Positions 30,620 to 41,904 of a DNA stretch of 64,000 nt are shown here, one piece after another. Numbering within the stretch: the first letter of the stretch is position 1; each line of letters starts with the position of its first letter. The translations under genes and the position numbers were made by a program. The notes under the pieces are model-generated. The model had not been told where the DNA came from. It was given only the letters and a program-made list of their open reading frames with translations, and did not search any database. Source of the stretch: Nitrospirota bacterium (GTDB taxonomy: Bacteria; Nitrospirota; Leptospirillia; Leptospirillales; Leptospirillaceae); contig JAKADN010000001.1 in the NCBI GenBank assembly GCA_021820445.1, forward strand, positions 62,001 to 126,000, in the 5' to 3' direction.

Positions 30620-30874
30620 ATGTCTATTCTGATTGCCGATAACTGCATTTCCTGCGGAGCCTGCCTTCCGGAGTGTCCGAATGACGCTATCAGCGAAGGG
30701 GATCCCATTTACGTGATCGATCCGGATCTCTGCACGGAATGCATCGGGTTCCACGATGAACCCCAGTGTGCTGCCGTTTGTCCCATTGACGAATGCTGCA
30801 TACCTGATCCCAATTACGTCGAAACAAAAGAGCAGCTTCTCGCGAAGAAAGACCGGATTCATCCGAACGGATAA
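30620..30874 (+). CDS. 4Fe-4S ferredoxin (YfhL-like)
   Basis: CISCGACLPECPNDAIS and CTECIGFHDEPQCAAVCPIDECC cluster motifs. Confidence 0.93.
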   Translation: MSILIADNCISCGACLPECPNDAISEGDPIYVIDPDLCTECIGFHDEPQCAAVCPIDECCIPDPNYVETKEQLLAKKDRIHPNG

Positions 30875-30882
30875 CGGGGTTC

Positions 30883-30925
30883 CCCCCCTTGCGCTTTCTC
30901 GCAGGGGGGCTCCCCTGAAGGGAGC
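30883..30925 (+). promoter_or_regulatory. Two adjacent hairpins, the second sequestering the SD of the radical SAM gene
   Basis: CCCCCC-T-TGCG-CTTTCT-CGCA-GGGGGG (30883-30909) then GCTCCC-CTGAA-GGGAGC (30909-30925); the GGAG SD lies in the second stem, ATG at 30931. Confidence 0.45.
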
Positions 30926-30930
30926 AATGA

Positions 30931-32814
30931 ATGGCCAGGAAATTTGTACTAGTCGAGCCGAAGTCGACCCATCTCCATGTTTATAGTTCGTTCACCATTC
31001 CGAGACTCGGAGTCATACTCCTGGGGACCATGCTGAGGAACAGGGGGTGGGATGTCCGGGTCTATATTGAGGATGTAGCGCCTGTTGACATGAAGGAAGT
31101 TCTTTCTGCAGACGTAGTGGGAATTTCGACTCTGACCTCCACGGCTCCCCAATCCTACCGGCTTGCGAATATCGTCCGTGAGGCTGGGATTCCCGTTGTC
31201 ATCGGCGGGACTCATGTGTCCTTCCTTCCGGATGAGGCCCTCGATTATTCGGATTATGTCGTGCGCGGTGAAGGGGAGGAAACGCTGTTTGAACTCCTGG
31301 AGGCCATGGATGGTCGTGGTGACATGGAGAAGATCCTCGGACTTTCCTACTGGAAAAACAACAGGAAAGCCCATAATCCTGACCGACCCCTCAAGGAAGA
31401 TCTCGACTCCAATCCCATTCCCGATTATGGCATTGTGGAGGGATGGGATACCCAAAAGAGAGGCCTGATTTCCATTGCGACCTCCAGGGGTTGCCCTTTC
31501 ACCTGCACATTCTGTTCTGTTCCGGGAATGTATGGCCACGGCTTCAGGATGCATTCCATCGATCGGGTCATTGAGGAGATTCGGGTCAATAACCCGAAAT
31601 ATGTCTTTTTTGCCGACGACCTGTTTACAGCCAACCGGAAAAGGACGAAGGATCTTCTGAAAAGAATGATCGCTGAAGGGCTGACTCCTGAATGGGGAGC
31701 CCAGATCAGGACGGAAACGGCCTTCGACCCGGAACTTCTTGAGCTTATGAAGGCCAGCAACTGCTTCAACGTCTTTATTGGGTTTGAATCGATCAACCCG
31801 CAGACGCTTGATCTTTTCAATAAACGTCAGACCTATGAAAAAATTGTCCGGTCGGTTGAGGCTTTCAACAAGCATGGGATTAGAATTCACGGGATGTTCG
31901 TGGTCGGGGCCGATACTGACGACAAGGCGACGATTTTTGAGACGGCCCGCCTCGCCAAGGAATGGAATCTTCAGTCAATCCAGCTGATGATCCTGACACC
32001 CTTACCAGGATCCCCGGATTTCGATCATTTCTATGCGACGGGTAACCGCGAACTGCTCTACAAGGACTGGAGCCTCTACGATGGGCACCATACGGTGTAC
32101 CGTCCGAAGAATATGACCGCCTACGAGCTAAATGAGGCGGCGATTGCGGCCATGGAGGATTTCTACTCCTGGAAAAACATTGCCCGAAGTGCGATGAGGC
32201 GAGACTATTATTCGACGCTGATCCAGTTTGGCGCAAAAAATCTTTTGAAGAACTGGCGACGGGAAAATAACAGCTTTCTTGAGGAGCTCCGATCGACAGT
32301 CTTTGAAAAAGCGGAGGAAGGAAAGGAGTCTTCCTCCCAAATTCCACGCACGAACCGTGTGGGAGTTCCGAGATTCATTCTCGACTCGGAACTGGGTTCA
32401 GGCCTTGTCGCGTTCTTTGCAAGGCTTGGCAGTTCAGTGGTCCCCTTTTCCGAAGTGCCTCCCGATGGGCAAGAGGATCCGACGGCCCTTTCTAGAATTC
32501 GGGGAAAGGTGGACTGTATCGTGTTGCCGGTGATGGAGCGGGCACGGCAGGGAGAAGAGGAGTTCTTCCAGAAGATCGAGAGTCTGAAACAATGGATGAA
32601 CCAGCACAAGCAGTCGGCTCCGACAGCCGTCTCCCTGTTTCTCGACAAACAAGATGGCTCCCTCTATTCCTCACTGGCTCAACTTGGAGCGTTTTTTACA
32701 AAAGATCTGGACAGAGTGCATCAGGCGTACAAGGAAACGATGACCGGTATCAGAACCATCAGTCCGACATCGGTTGATGAAGTGAAGCCGGTCATGGTCC
32801 AGTTGTCGTCCTAG
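30931..32814 (+). CDS. B12-binding-domain radical SAM protein
   Basis: N-terminal Rossmann-like region (VVGISTLTSTAPQSYRLANIVREAGIPVVIGGTHVSFLPDEAL), radical SAM motif RGCPFTCTFCSVPGMYG (CxxxCxxC). Confidence 0.92.
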   Translation: MARKFVLVEPKSTHLHVYSSFTIPRLGVILLGTMLRNRGWDVRVYIEDVAPVDMKEVLSADVVGISTLTSTAPQSYRLANIVREAGIPVVIGGTHVSFLPDEALDYSDYVVRGEGEETLFELLEAMDGRGDMEKILGLSYWKNNRKAHNPDRPLKEDLDSNPIPDYGIVEGWDTQKRGLISIATSRGCPFTCTFCSVPGMYGHGFRMHSIDRVIEEIRVNNPKYVFFADDLFTANRKRTKDLLKRMIAEGLTPEWGAQIRTETAFDPELLELMKASNCFNVFIGFESINPQTLDLFNKRQTYEKIVRSVEAFNKHGIRIHGMFVVGADTDDKATIFETARLAKEWNLQSIQLMILTPLPGSPDFDHFYATGNRELLYKDWSLYDGHHTVYRPKNMTAYELNEAAIAAMEDFYSWKNIARSAMRRDYYSTLIQFGAKNLLKNWRRENNSFLEELRSTVFEKAEEGKESSSQIPRTNRVGVPRFILDSELGSGLVAFFARLGSSVVPFSEVPPDGQEDPTALSRIRGKVDCIVLPVMERARQGEEEFFQKIESLKQWMNQHKQSAPTAVSLFLDKQDGSLYSSLAQLGAFFTKDLDRVHQAYKETMTGIRTISPTSVDEVKPVMVQLSS

Positions 32815-32846
32815 GACACCTCTGAGCCGAAGGAGACTTTCAGTCG

Positions 32847-33293
32847 ATGGAAAAAATGACACGAATTGCAACCGCTGAAGAGCTCTCACAGAAAAAATGG
32901 TATGTTGTGGATGCCGACGGGCAGACCGTTGGAAGACTCTCGACAGCCGTTGCTCTTCTTCTGAGAGGCAAAAACAAGGTTTTCTTTACCCCTCATCAGG
33001 ATGCCGGGGACTTCGTCATCGTGATCAATGCCGCCAAAGTGGCATTTACCGGTAAAAAATGGACCCAGAAAATGTATTACCGCCACAGTGGCTACCCGGG
33101 TGGGTTCAAGTCGGCGACCGCGAAGGAAGTCCGGAGCCGGAATCCGGAGCACCTGGTCATCCATGCCGTGAAGGGCATGCTCCCCAAAAACAAGTTGTCC
33201 AATCAGTTTATGAGCCGGCTCAAGGTCTATGCGCAGGAAACGCATCCCCACCAGGCTCAGAATCCTGAAGTCTATGCCTTAGGAGGTCGTTGA
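32847..33293 (+). CDS. rplM: 50S ribosomal protein L13
   Basis: [69 protein letters not shown]. Confidence 0.97.
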   Translation: MEKMTRIATAEELSQKKWYVVDADGQTVGRLSTAVALLLRGKNKVFFTPHQDAGDFVIVINAAKVAFTGKKWTQKMYYRHSGYPGGFKSATAKEVRSRNPEHLVIHAVKGMLPKNKLSNQFMSRLKVYAQETHPHQAQNPEVYALGGR

Positions 33294-33700
33294 TGGAAAG
33301 AGAACCGAACGAGGACGGACGGGGTTCTGCAACAGGGAAGCGCAAGACAGCCATTGCTCGGGTCAGGGTACAGGTTGGTACCGGTTTGATCCAGGTCAAT
33401 GACAGACCTCTGGAAGAATATTTTCCCCGGACACTCTGGACGACCCAGGTCAAAGCCCCCATCGAACTGACCAATATGGCCGGAAAGCTCGATGTTTTCG
33501 CAAAAGTGACGGGAGGGGGGTTGACGGGACAGGCTGAGGCCATCCGCCATGGAATTTCCCGCGCTCTTCTCGAAATCAATCCGGAGTTCCGTGACTCCTT
33601 GAAAAAAGAAGGCTTTCTGACTCGTGACGCCAGGGCCAAGGAGCGTAAAAAGTTCGGCCAGAAAGGCGCCAGAAAGCGTTTTCAATTTTCGAAACGCTAA
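33293..33700 (+). CDS. rpsI: 30S ribosomal protein S9
   Basis: [78 protein letters not shown]. Confidence 0.97.
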   Translation: MEREPNEDGRGSATGKRKTAIARVRVQVGTGLIQVNDRPLEEYFPRTLWTTQVKAPIELTNMAGKLDVFAKVTGGGLTGQAEAIRHGISRALLEINPEFRDSLKKEGFLTRDARAKERKKFGQKGARKRFQFSKR

Positions 33701-33724
33701 GCTTGAGTGGGTGTCCCACGAAGG

Positions 33725-33752
33725 AAGGGGAGACCGCGGTCTCCCCTTTTTT
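33725..33752 (+). terminator. Rho-independent terminator after rpsI
   Basis: AAGGGGAGACCGCGGTCTCCCCTT perfect inverted repeat followed by a T run. Confidence 0.9.
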
Positions 33753-33772
33753 CGTGCTGATTCTGGAGAAAA

Positions 33773-34804
33773 ATGCAGGAAAAATCGCGAGAAAAAGAAG
33801 TTCGTATCGGAATTGCGGGAGCGTCGGGATATGCAGGAGGGGAGTTACTTAATCTTCTTGCCTCCCATCGCTCCGCACGGGTGGTTCGTCTTGCCGGTGA
33901 ATCCCGGGCAGGTTCGAGAATCAGGGATCTTTTTCCCCATCTCGACTCTCCTGCAGTTCTGGAAAAAATTTCGGACGCCCCCCTTTGGGACGATGTCGAT
34001 GTCGTTTTTTTCGCCCTTCCCGCGGGGCAGAGCTTCTCCCTTGTCCCCCGCTATCTCGAGCGGGGAACGGTGGTCGTTGACCTTGGGCCCGACTACAGGC
34101 TGAAAGATCCCGAACTCTATCGCAGGGTTTATGGAATCGAGCATGGATTTCCCGAGGGGCTCCCCCAGGCCGTTTATGCCCTTCCTGAATGGACGGGACA
34201 GGCTCTCGCCAAAGCGCGCCTCGTGGCCTGTCCAGGATGCTTTCCGACTGGAGCCCTTTTGGGCATACTCCCTTTTCTCCGCTCAGGGCAAATCAGGCGG
34301 GATATGATCGTCGTGGATGGAAAGTCGGGGATCACGGGGGCAGGAAGGTCTCTCACACTTGAGACCCATTTTCCTGAAATTTCTGAAGGGGTTCTTGCCT
34401 ACAAGCTTCTTGATCACAGGCATGTTCCGGAGATGGAGCAGTCTCTGGAAGGAGGAAAAGTCACATTCGTTCCTCACCTGATGCCGTTCAATCGGGGAAT
34501 TCTGTCTACGATCTACATGGTTCTGGACCATCCCTGTTCCCAGGAGGAGATTGACCGGACGATTGATGAAAGCTATCGGGACAGCCCCTTTGTCCGAAGG
34601 GTGTCCTCCCCTCCAAACACAATGAGCGTGAGGGGAACGAACAATGTCCATCTCTATGCCAAAGTCCGGGAGGATCGTCTCGTTGTCCTGACGGCCATCG
34701 ACAATCTTGTGAGGGGAGCTGCGGGGCAGGCGATCCAGGCCATGAACCGAATTTTTGGATTTGAAGAACAAGAGGGATTGCGCCGGGGTGCGCTCTTCCC
34801 GTAA
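33773..34804 (+). CDS. argC: N-acetyl-gamma-glutamyl-phosphate reductase
   Basis: VRIGIAGASGYAGGELLNLLASH, CPGCFPTGALLGILPF, GKSGITGAGRS. Confidence 0.96.
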   Translation: MQEKSREKEVRIGIAGASGYAGGELLNLLASHRSARVVRLAGESRAGSRIRDLFPHLDSPAVLEKISDAPLWDDVDVVFFALPAGQSFSLVPRYLERGTVVVDLGPDYRLKDPELYRRVYGIEHGFPEGLPQAVYALPEWTGQALAKARLVACPGCFPTGALLGILPFLRSGQIRRDMIVVDGKSGITGAGRSLTLETHFPEISEGVLAYKLLDHRHVPEMEQSLEGGKVTFVPHLMPFNRGILSTIYMVLDHPCSQEEIDRTIDESYRDSPFVRRVSSPPNTMSVRGTNNVHLYAKVREDRLVVLTAIDNLVRGAAGQAIQAMNRIFGFEEQEGLRRGALFP

Positions 34805-34839
34805 CTTCAATAATTTCACTCTTTAATGGAAATGATGGC

Positions 34840-36057
34840 ATGGCCAGAAAAAAAATGGCGGGAGGAATCACCTTCCCGAAAGGATTTTCGGCAGGGGGCC
34901 TCTTCTCCGGTGTCAAGAAAAACGGAAAGCCGGATCTGGCACTGATTCTCTGTGAATCGGAGTGTCATGCAGCCGGCGTTTTTACGACGAACCAGATCAA
35001 GGCACCGGCCGTCAGGATCTCCCAGAGGCGCGTTCGGGGTTCCGGCATTCGCGCGATTATCGTCAACAGCGGAAACGCCAATGCGTGTAATGGCGAACAG
35101 GGAGAGAGGGACGCCCTTCTGATTTCCGAAAAGCTCTCGGGCCATCTGGGATGCGACCCCAGGAAAATTCTTATGGCTTCCACGGGAGTCATCGGGCGCC
35201 CGCTCAACATGGAAGCGATCCTTTCAGCTCTTCCCGCTCTGGTTGCCGGGGTTGATCCTCTTGGCCATGAAGCCTGTGCTCAAGCCATCATGACAACTGA
35301 TACACGCTCAAAGTCTGCGCAGGCCGAAGCCATCATAGGCGGTCGACCCGTCCGGGTTGGGGGTATCGCGAAAGGGGTGGGGATGATCCATCCCCAGATG
35401 GCCACCTTGCTTGTATTTCTGACAACCGATGCATCCGTGGAAAAAGGGGCTCTCCAGGGGGCTCTCGCTCAGGCTTCCGACAAGACTTTCAACGCCCTGA
35501 CCGTCGACGGGGATACGAGCACGAACGATACGGCCCTGATCCTGGCAAGCGGCCTTGCAGGAAATGCTCGTATTTCCAGAAACTCTTCTGAATACGAGGA
35601 TTTCTGTGCTCTTGTTCTCTCCGTCTGCCAGTCTCTTAGAGATCAGCTTGTCAGAGACGGGGAAGGTGTCACGAAGATTATCAGGATTCAGGTTTCGGGA
35701 GCCCGTTCCCGTGGAGACGCACGGAAGGTTGCCCAGGCCATTTCCCGCTCCCTTCTCGTCAAGACGGCCTTCTTTGGTGAGGATGTGAACTGGGGGAGAA
35801 TTATGGTTGCCATCGGAAACTCCGGTGTGAGGGTCTTCGAGGAGAAGATCGACATATTCATGGGGCCCGTTGCGCTTGTCCACAAGGGGGTTGGCCTCGG
35901 ACCTCTTCAGGAGGAAAAGGCCCTTGAGGTGATGAAGGGAAAGGAAATTACGCTGCGTGTCATGCTGGGACTTGGCTCAATGGAAGCGGAGTACTGGACC
36001 ACAGATCTGTCCATCGAATACGTCCGGATCAATGCCGGATACAAGGGAAGAACTTAG
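34840..36057 (+). CDS. argJ: Bifunctional glutamate N-acetyltransferase / amino-acid acetyltransferase ArgJ
   Basis: AAGVFTTNQIKAPAVRISQ, IIVNSGNANACNGEQG, GVGMIHPQMATLLVFLTTDA, TVDGDTSTNDT, WGRIMVAIGNSGV. Confidence 0.97.
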   Translation: MARKKMAGGITFPKGFSAGGLFSGVKKNGKPDLALILCESECHAAGVFTTNQIKAPAVRISQRRVRGSGIRAIIVNSGNANACNGEQGERDALLISEKLSGHLGCDPRKILMASTGVIGRPLNMEAILSALPALVAGVDPLGHEACAQAIMTTDTRSKSAQAEAIIGGRPVRVGGIAKGVGMIHPQMATLLVFLTTDASVEKGALQGALAQASDKTFNALTVDGDTSTNDTALILASGLAGNARISRNSSEYEDFCALVLSVCQSLRDQLVRDGEGVTKIIRIQVSGARSRGDARKVAQAISRSLLVKTAFFGEDVNWGRIMVAIGNSGVRVFEEKIDIFMGPVALVHKGVGLGPLQEEKALEVMKGKEITLRVMLGLGSMEAEYWTTDLSIEYVRINAGYKGRT

Positions 36058-36062
36058 GACGA

Positions 36063-36091
36063 TTGTTTGCTTAAGCATTTTGTGGTATAAA
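36063..36091 (+). promoter_or_regulatory. Sigma70-type promoter for rpsB-tsf-pyrH-frr
   Basis: TTGTTT-17 bp-TATAAA upstream of a roughly 230-nt leader before rpsB. Confidence 0.6.
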
Positions 36092-36331
36092 TAAATGTTT
36101 TTTAGAGGAAGGTGGCGTTTATTCCTCTCTGTCGGTTTTGCCCTGCTGGATGAGAGTGAGTTCCTGTAGGCAGATCAGGACAGCGGCCTTCGGCCAGAAT
36201 CGCCAAACACAAAAAACAGCGAACCCCGGAAAAAATCCGGAAAACCCATGGGTCCGCGCAGAAGATCCAAATCGCCATCCCACGCGGCGGGAACGGTTCG
36301 CAAAGGTCAACCCAATGATCAGGAGACATCA

Positions 36332-37105
36332 ATGGCTAATGTGACAATCAAGGAACTTCTGGATGCGGGTGTTCACTTCGGACACCAGACAAAGCGATGG
36401 AATCCGAAGATGAAGCGGTTCATCTATGGAGAGCGTAACGGAATCTACATCATTGATCTTCAGCAGACGACCCGCCGATACCGTCAGGCGACGCGGTTCA
36501 TCAAAAATATGGTGGCCGAGGGCAAGTCGGTCCTCTTCATTGCGACCAAGAAGCAGGCTCAGTCCATCATCCAGGAAGAGGCCGAGCGGTGCGGGATGTT
36601 TCATGTCACCCAGCGGTGGCTTGGGGGCATGCTGACAAATCATCAGACGATCCGGAAGTCGGTCGAACGTCTGAAGAAGATCGAATCGATGAAGGAAAGC
36701 GACCAGTGGGCACGCCTTCCGAAGAAGGAAGTGGCCCAGATCGAAAAGGAAGAATCCAAGCTTCGAGCGACTCTTTCGGGTATTCGTGGAATGGGACAGC
36801 TTCCTGGAGCCATCTTTGTCGTGGATCCCAAGAAAGAACATATCGCCATTCACGAAGCGAACCGGCTTGGGATTCCGGTGGTGGCCATGGTTGACACGAA
36901 CTGCGACCCCGATCTGATCGACTATCCGATCCCGGCCAATGATGACGCAATCCGGTCTATCCGCCTGATGGCCGAGGGAATCGCCGATGCCGTACTCGAA
37001 GGAGCGCTCTCCCGGCGATCACCCGGCAAGGCGGCCGCTGAGCCGGCCGCGGCCAATGCAGAGCTTGCGGAGGCTTTTTCGGCGGGTAATTCCGGAGAGA
37101 AATAA
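36332..37105 (+). CDS. rpsB: 30S ribosomal protein S2
   Basis: [46 protein letters not shown]; start at the MANV methionine, after AGGAGA. Confidence 0.97.
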   Translation: MANVTIKELLDAGVHFGHQTKRWNPKMKRFIYGERNGIYIIDLQQTTRRYRQATRFIKNMVAEGKSVLFIATKKQAQSIIQEEAERCGMFHVTQRWLGGMLTNHQTIRKSVERLKKIESMKESDQWARLPKKEVAQIEKEESKLRATLSGIRGMGQLPGAIFVVDPKKEHIAIHEANRLGIPVVAMVDTNCDPDLIDYPIPANDDAIRSIRLMAEGIADAVLEGALSRRSPGKAAAEPAAANAELAEAFSAGNSGEK

Positions 37106-37114
37106 ATAAGCGCG

Positions 37115-37139
37115 GCGGGAGGGGGATTTCCTCTCCCGC
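37115..37139 (+). terminator. Intra-operonic hairpin between rpsB and tsf
   Basis: GCGGGAG-GGGGATTTCCT-CTCCCGC inverted repeat followed by TTTCTCTC. Confidence 0.5.
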
Positions 37140-37208
37140 TTTCTCTCATCGTTAGGCTGGAGATGTCGGGAAGGATCTGAACGGAAAGAGACGGAGGAAC
37201 GGATCGAT

Positions 37209-38512
<1,304 letters not shown>

Positions 38513-38542
38513 AACCCAGGGAGTGTACAGCGGGAGGCTGAG

Positions 38543-39097
38543 ATGGATGCGGAACTGAAGGGCTTTGCGGAAAAAATGGATCACGCGGTGGAACATTTCC
38601 GAAAGGAAATCCAGACCCTGCGGACGGGTCGTCCTTCACTGACGCTCATCGAGCACATCCGGGTCGATTACTATGGAAATCAGGTTTCGCTCGACAAGGT
38701 GGCGGCTCTCAACATTGTCGACAACCGGATGATCACCATCACCCCATGGGAAACCAAGATTATCGGGGATATTGAAAAGTCGATCATGGCCGCAAACCTG
38801 GGGCTGACACCCCAGAATGATGGCAAGACGGTCAGGATCGTCGTTCCTCCAATGACCGAGGAACGGCGAAAGGAAATGGTCAAACTCCTCAAGAAAATGG
38901 CCGAGGAGGCAAAGGTCTCTCTTCGAAACATCCGCCGGGATGCAAATGAGGATATCAAGAAAAAAAACAAGGAAGGTCTCATCCAGGAAGACCGGGTAAA
39001 ACGGCTTCAGGACGAGGTTCAGAAGCTGGTCGACGGGGCGGGTTCCAAGGTGGACGAACATGCTCGCAAGAAGGAGCAGGAAATCCTGACAACCTGA
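38543..39097 (+). CDS. frr: Ribosome recycling factor
   Basis: LRTGRPSLTLIEHIRVDYYGNQVSLDKVAALNI, VVPPMTEERRKEMVKLLKKMAEEAKVSLRNIRRDAN. Confidence 0.97.
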   Translation: MDAELKGFAEKMDHAVEHFRKEIQTLRTGRPSLTLIEHIRVDYYGNQVSLDKVAALNIVDNRMITITPWETKIIGDIEKSIMAANLGLTPQNDGKTVRIVVPPMTEERRKEMVKLLKKMAEEAKVSLRNIRRDANEDIKKKNKEGLIQEDRVKRLQDEVQKLVDGAGSKVDEHARKKEQEILTT

Positions 39098-39101
39098 CAC
39101 G

Positions 39102-40325
39102 ATGAGACTTCTGGCCCCCATCTTGCACTCCCTTCCGGAGCCGGGGTTTCCGGAGGGCCGGACCCGGGTGACAGTCGATCTCGATCAATTTGTCCATAAT
39201 GTCCGGAAAGTTGAAGCGTTCCTCCAGCCTTACGAGGAGCTCCTTCCGGTCATCAAGGCCAACGCCTATGGCCATGGACTTCTTCCCATCATGAAGACCA
39301 TTTCTTCAATGGGAATCAACCGCGTGGCGGTGATGGGTGCCGACGAAGCCCTTTCCCTGAGAAGGGGAGGGTTTTCCGGAACGATCATTCTTCTCGGAGG
39401 ATTTTCCGGACCAGAACTTTCTCTTTGTTTTCAGGAACGGCTCACTCCCGTTCTCCATCATCCCGACCAGCTTCGACTCCTCGATCATGCGTCCTTCCCA
39501 GACACATTTTTGGATCTCCACCTCAAGATAGACTCTGGAATGGGGCGTCTCGGCTTTCTCCCTGAAGAAATACCGGAGATCCTCGACCTCCTTTCCCGGC
39601 TTCCCCAGGCGAGGGTAACGGGGATCATGACTCATTTTCCCCTCTCGGAGGATCGGAAAGACACCGAGGGCTGTGTCGACCTGTTTCGGAAAACACTCCT
39701 TCCTATAGTCGCCCATCCTTCAATGGCGAACCTTTCGGTCATTCATATGGCCAACAGTGCCGCTGTGATGCAGGGACTGACCTCGTTTCCGGTCACCCAT
39801 CCCTCAGGCCGCCGACTTTCCTTTTGGGCAAGACCTGGCCTTTTGCTCTATGGCCATCCCCCCCTTGGGGAACTCCCCGGCTGGAGCGACATTGCCCCGA
39901 TCTTCAAGGTCGAAGCGCGCCTTCTGTCGGTCAGAAGACTTCCCAAAGGACATTCCATCTCGTACGGAAGAACGGAGATTCTCGCCAGAGACAGCATTGT
40001 GGGGATTCTCGGCATGGGTTATGCCGATGGTCTGTCCCGGGGCCTCTCCGGCAAGGGCTGGGGGGTGGTCGACGGAAGGAAGGCCCCCTTTGCAGGAAGG
40101 GTTTGCATGGACATGGTGGCCGTCGATCTCACAGGTCTGCCTCGTGAGCCGAAGGTCGGAGAATGGGTCGGGATCATCGACCCGAAGGATCCCGAATCCA
40201 TGACGGTCGACCAGATGGCCCGCTGGATGGGAACGATTCCCTACGAGGTCCTCTGCCTACTCGGTCACCGGTCGGACAGGAGGTTTGTTGGAGATGCCGC
40301 AAGGTCTCTTCAAGATGCTAAATGA
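39102..40325 (+). CDS. alr: Alanine racemase
   Basis: VTVDLDQFVHNVRKV, LLPVIKANAYGHG PLP-lysine motif, GRVCMDMVAVDLTGLP. Confidence 0.95.
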   Translation: MRLLAPILHSLPEPGFPEGRTRVTVDLDQFVHNVRKVEAFLQPYEELLPVIKANAYGHGLLPIMKTISSMGINRVAVMGADEALSLRRGGFSGTIILLGGFSGPELSLCFQERLTPVLHHPDQLRLLDHASFPDTFLDLHLKIDSGMGRLGFLPEEIPEILDLLSRLPQARVTGIMTHFPLSEDRKDTEGCVDLFRKTLLPIVAHPSMANLSVIHMANSAAVMQGLTSFPVTHPSGRRLSFWARPGLLLYGHPPLGELPGWSDIAPIFKVEARLLSVRRLPKGHSISYGRTEILARDSIVGILGMGYADGLSRGLSGKGWGVVDGRKAPFAGRVCMDMVAVDLTGLPREPKVGEWVGIIDPKDPESMTVDQMARWMGTIPYEVLCLLGHRSDRRFVGDAARSLQDAK

Positions 40326-41067
40326 TGGAATCACCGGTCTCCTGGCGGGATCCGGAGCCCTCTTTATTCTAGGCCTTCGGGGGATCCTGGGAGTGTTCCG
40401 GCCGGCCTTTCTATTCAGGAACTTTCTCGAGCAGCTTTTGAAAATCGGGGCTGATTCAACGATCGTAGTCGGAGTGACAGCCTTTTTTACAGGGATGGTT
40501 CTGGCTCTTCAAGCGTGGATAGGGTTCAGGAAGTTCAATGCCGAGAGTCTTGTCGGTGCCGTCGTGACGCTGTCGATGACCCGGGAACTCGGTCCGGTTA
40601 TCACGAGCCTCATGGTCACAGGACGTTCAGGGTCGGCGATGGCGGCAGAGCTTGGCAGTATGCGCGTCACCGAGCAGATCGATGCTCTGGAAAGTCTTGC
40701 CGTAAACCCTGTCGACTATCTCGTGACCCCGAGGTTCTATGCTTCCCTTGTGGCACTTCCCCTTCTGACGGCACTGGCCGATCTTATCGGGATCGGGGGA
40801 GGATATTTCGTTTCGGTCAAGTTGCTGGGCCTGTCTCCCCACCTCTATTTTCAGGAAATCCGACATTATGTCGAATTGCATGACTTCCTTTCCGGGATCG
40901 TCAAGGCCGTCTTTTTCGGTGGGATCCTTTCCTTGTGGGCGTGCCGGACGGGATTTATTGCCTCCGGAGGGGCGGCAGGGGTGGGTCGGGCGGTGACCCG
41001 ATCCGTCGTCAGTGCCTCCATGAGCATCCTCGTCATCGATTATTTTCTGACGGCATGGTTGTTCTGA
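40294..41067 (+). CDS. mlaE: MlaE-family ABC transporter permease
   Basis: GVTAFFTGMVLALQAW, ELGPVITSLMVTGRSGSAMAAELGSMRVTEQIDALESLAVNPVDYLVTPRF. Confidence 0.93.
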   Translation: MPQGLFKMLNDGITGLLAGSGALFILGLRGILGVFRPAFLFRNFLEQLLKIGADSTIVVGVTAFFTGMVLALQAWIGFRKFNAESLVGAVVTLSMTRELGPVITSLMVTGRSGSAMAAELGSMRVTEQIDALESLAVNPVDYLVTPRFYASLVALPLLTALADLIGIGGGYFVSVKLLGLSPHLYFQEIRHYVELHDFLSGIVKAVFFGGILSLWACRTGFIASGGAAGVGRAVTRSVVSASMSILVIDYFLTAWLF

Positions 41068-41858
41068 TGTCTCCCCCAGCTTCGATCGCCATTTCGAACC
41101 TCAGCAAAAAATTCGGATCCCAGGAGGTTCTCCGGAACATCTCCTTTGAGGTTCCCCGAGGGCAGACTTATTGTATTATCGGAGGGTCCGGCCAAGGAAA
41201 GTCGGTTCTGCTCAAACATGTCATGCGGCTGTTGGCCCCCGATTCAGGGGATGTCCGGATCGACGGGGAATCGATCGTCGGACTCTCGGGAAAGCCCCTC
41301 GACGATGTCCGTAAAAAGATGGGAATGGTCTTCCAGGAGTCGGCGCTATTCGATTCGATGACCTGCCTTGAAAATGTCTCCTTTGGGCTGACGATGCATC
41401 GAAGAGATCTCTCCGCAAAAGAGGTCGAGCGAATTGCCCGCGATAAGATCCGTCTGGTCGGATTGTCACGGGTGGAATACAAATTCCCTTCCGAAATTTC
41501 CGGCGGAATGAAAAAAAGGGTCGGCATTGCCAGAGCCATTGCCCTGGAACCTGAAATTCTTCTTTATGACGAGCCGACCACGGGCCTCGACCCGATCCTG
41601 GCGAGCTCGATTGACGAGTTGATTATCAAAATGAAGGCGGAGCTTCATGTGACCAGCCTCGTCATTACCCATGACATGAACAGCGCTCTCAGGATTGCTG
41701 ACAGGATCCTGTTCCTCTATCAGGGAAAAATTCATTTCTCCGGAACATCCCAGGAAGTTCGGGAGACGAAGGACCCTGTTCTCGGACAGTTCGTCCGGGG
41801 TGAAACCGTCGGTCCCATTCCGGTTATTGCCGAAGTCGATTCGTCAACAAGATCATAA
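41067..41858 (+). CDS. mlaF: MlaF-family ABC transporter ATP-binding protein
   Basis: IIGGSGQGKSVLLKHVMRLL Walker A, SGGMKKRVGIARAIALEPEILLYDEPTTGLDP. Confidence 0.95.
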   Translation: MSPPASIAISNLSKKFGSQEVLRNISFEVPRGQTYCIIGGSGQGKSVLLKHVMRLLAPDSGDVRIDGESIVGLSGKPLDDVRKKMGMVFQESALFDSMTCLENVSFGLTMHRRDLSAKEVERIARDKIRLVGLSRVEYKFPSEISGGMKKRVGIARAIALEPEILLYDEPTTGLDPILASSIDELIIKMKAELHVTSLVITHDMNSALRIADRILFLYQGKIHFSGTSQEVRETKDPVLGQFVRGETVGPIPVIAEVDSSTRS

Positions 41859-41904
41859 GACGTGTGTTGGGATTGTCACGATCTCTAATCGAAGGAGTCG
41901 GTCC

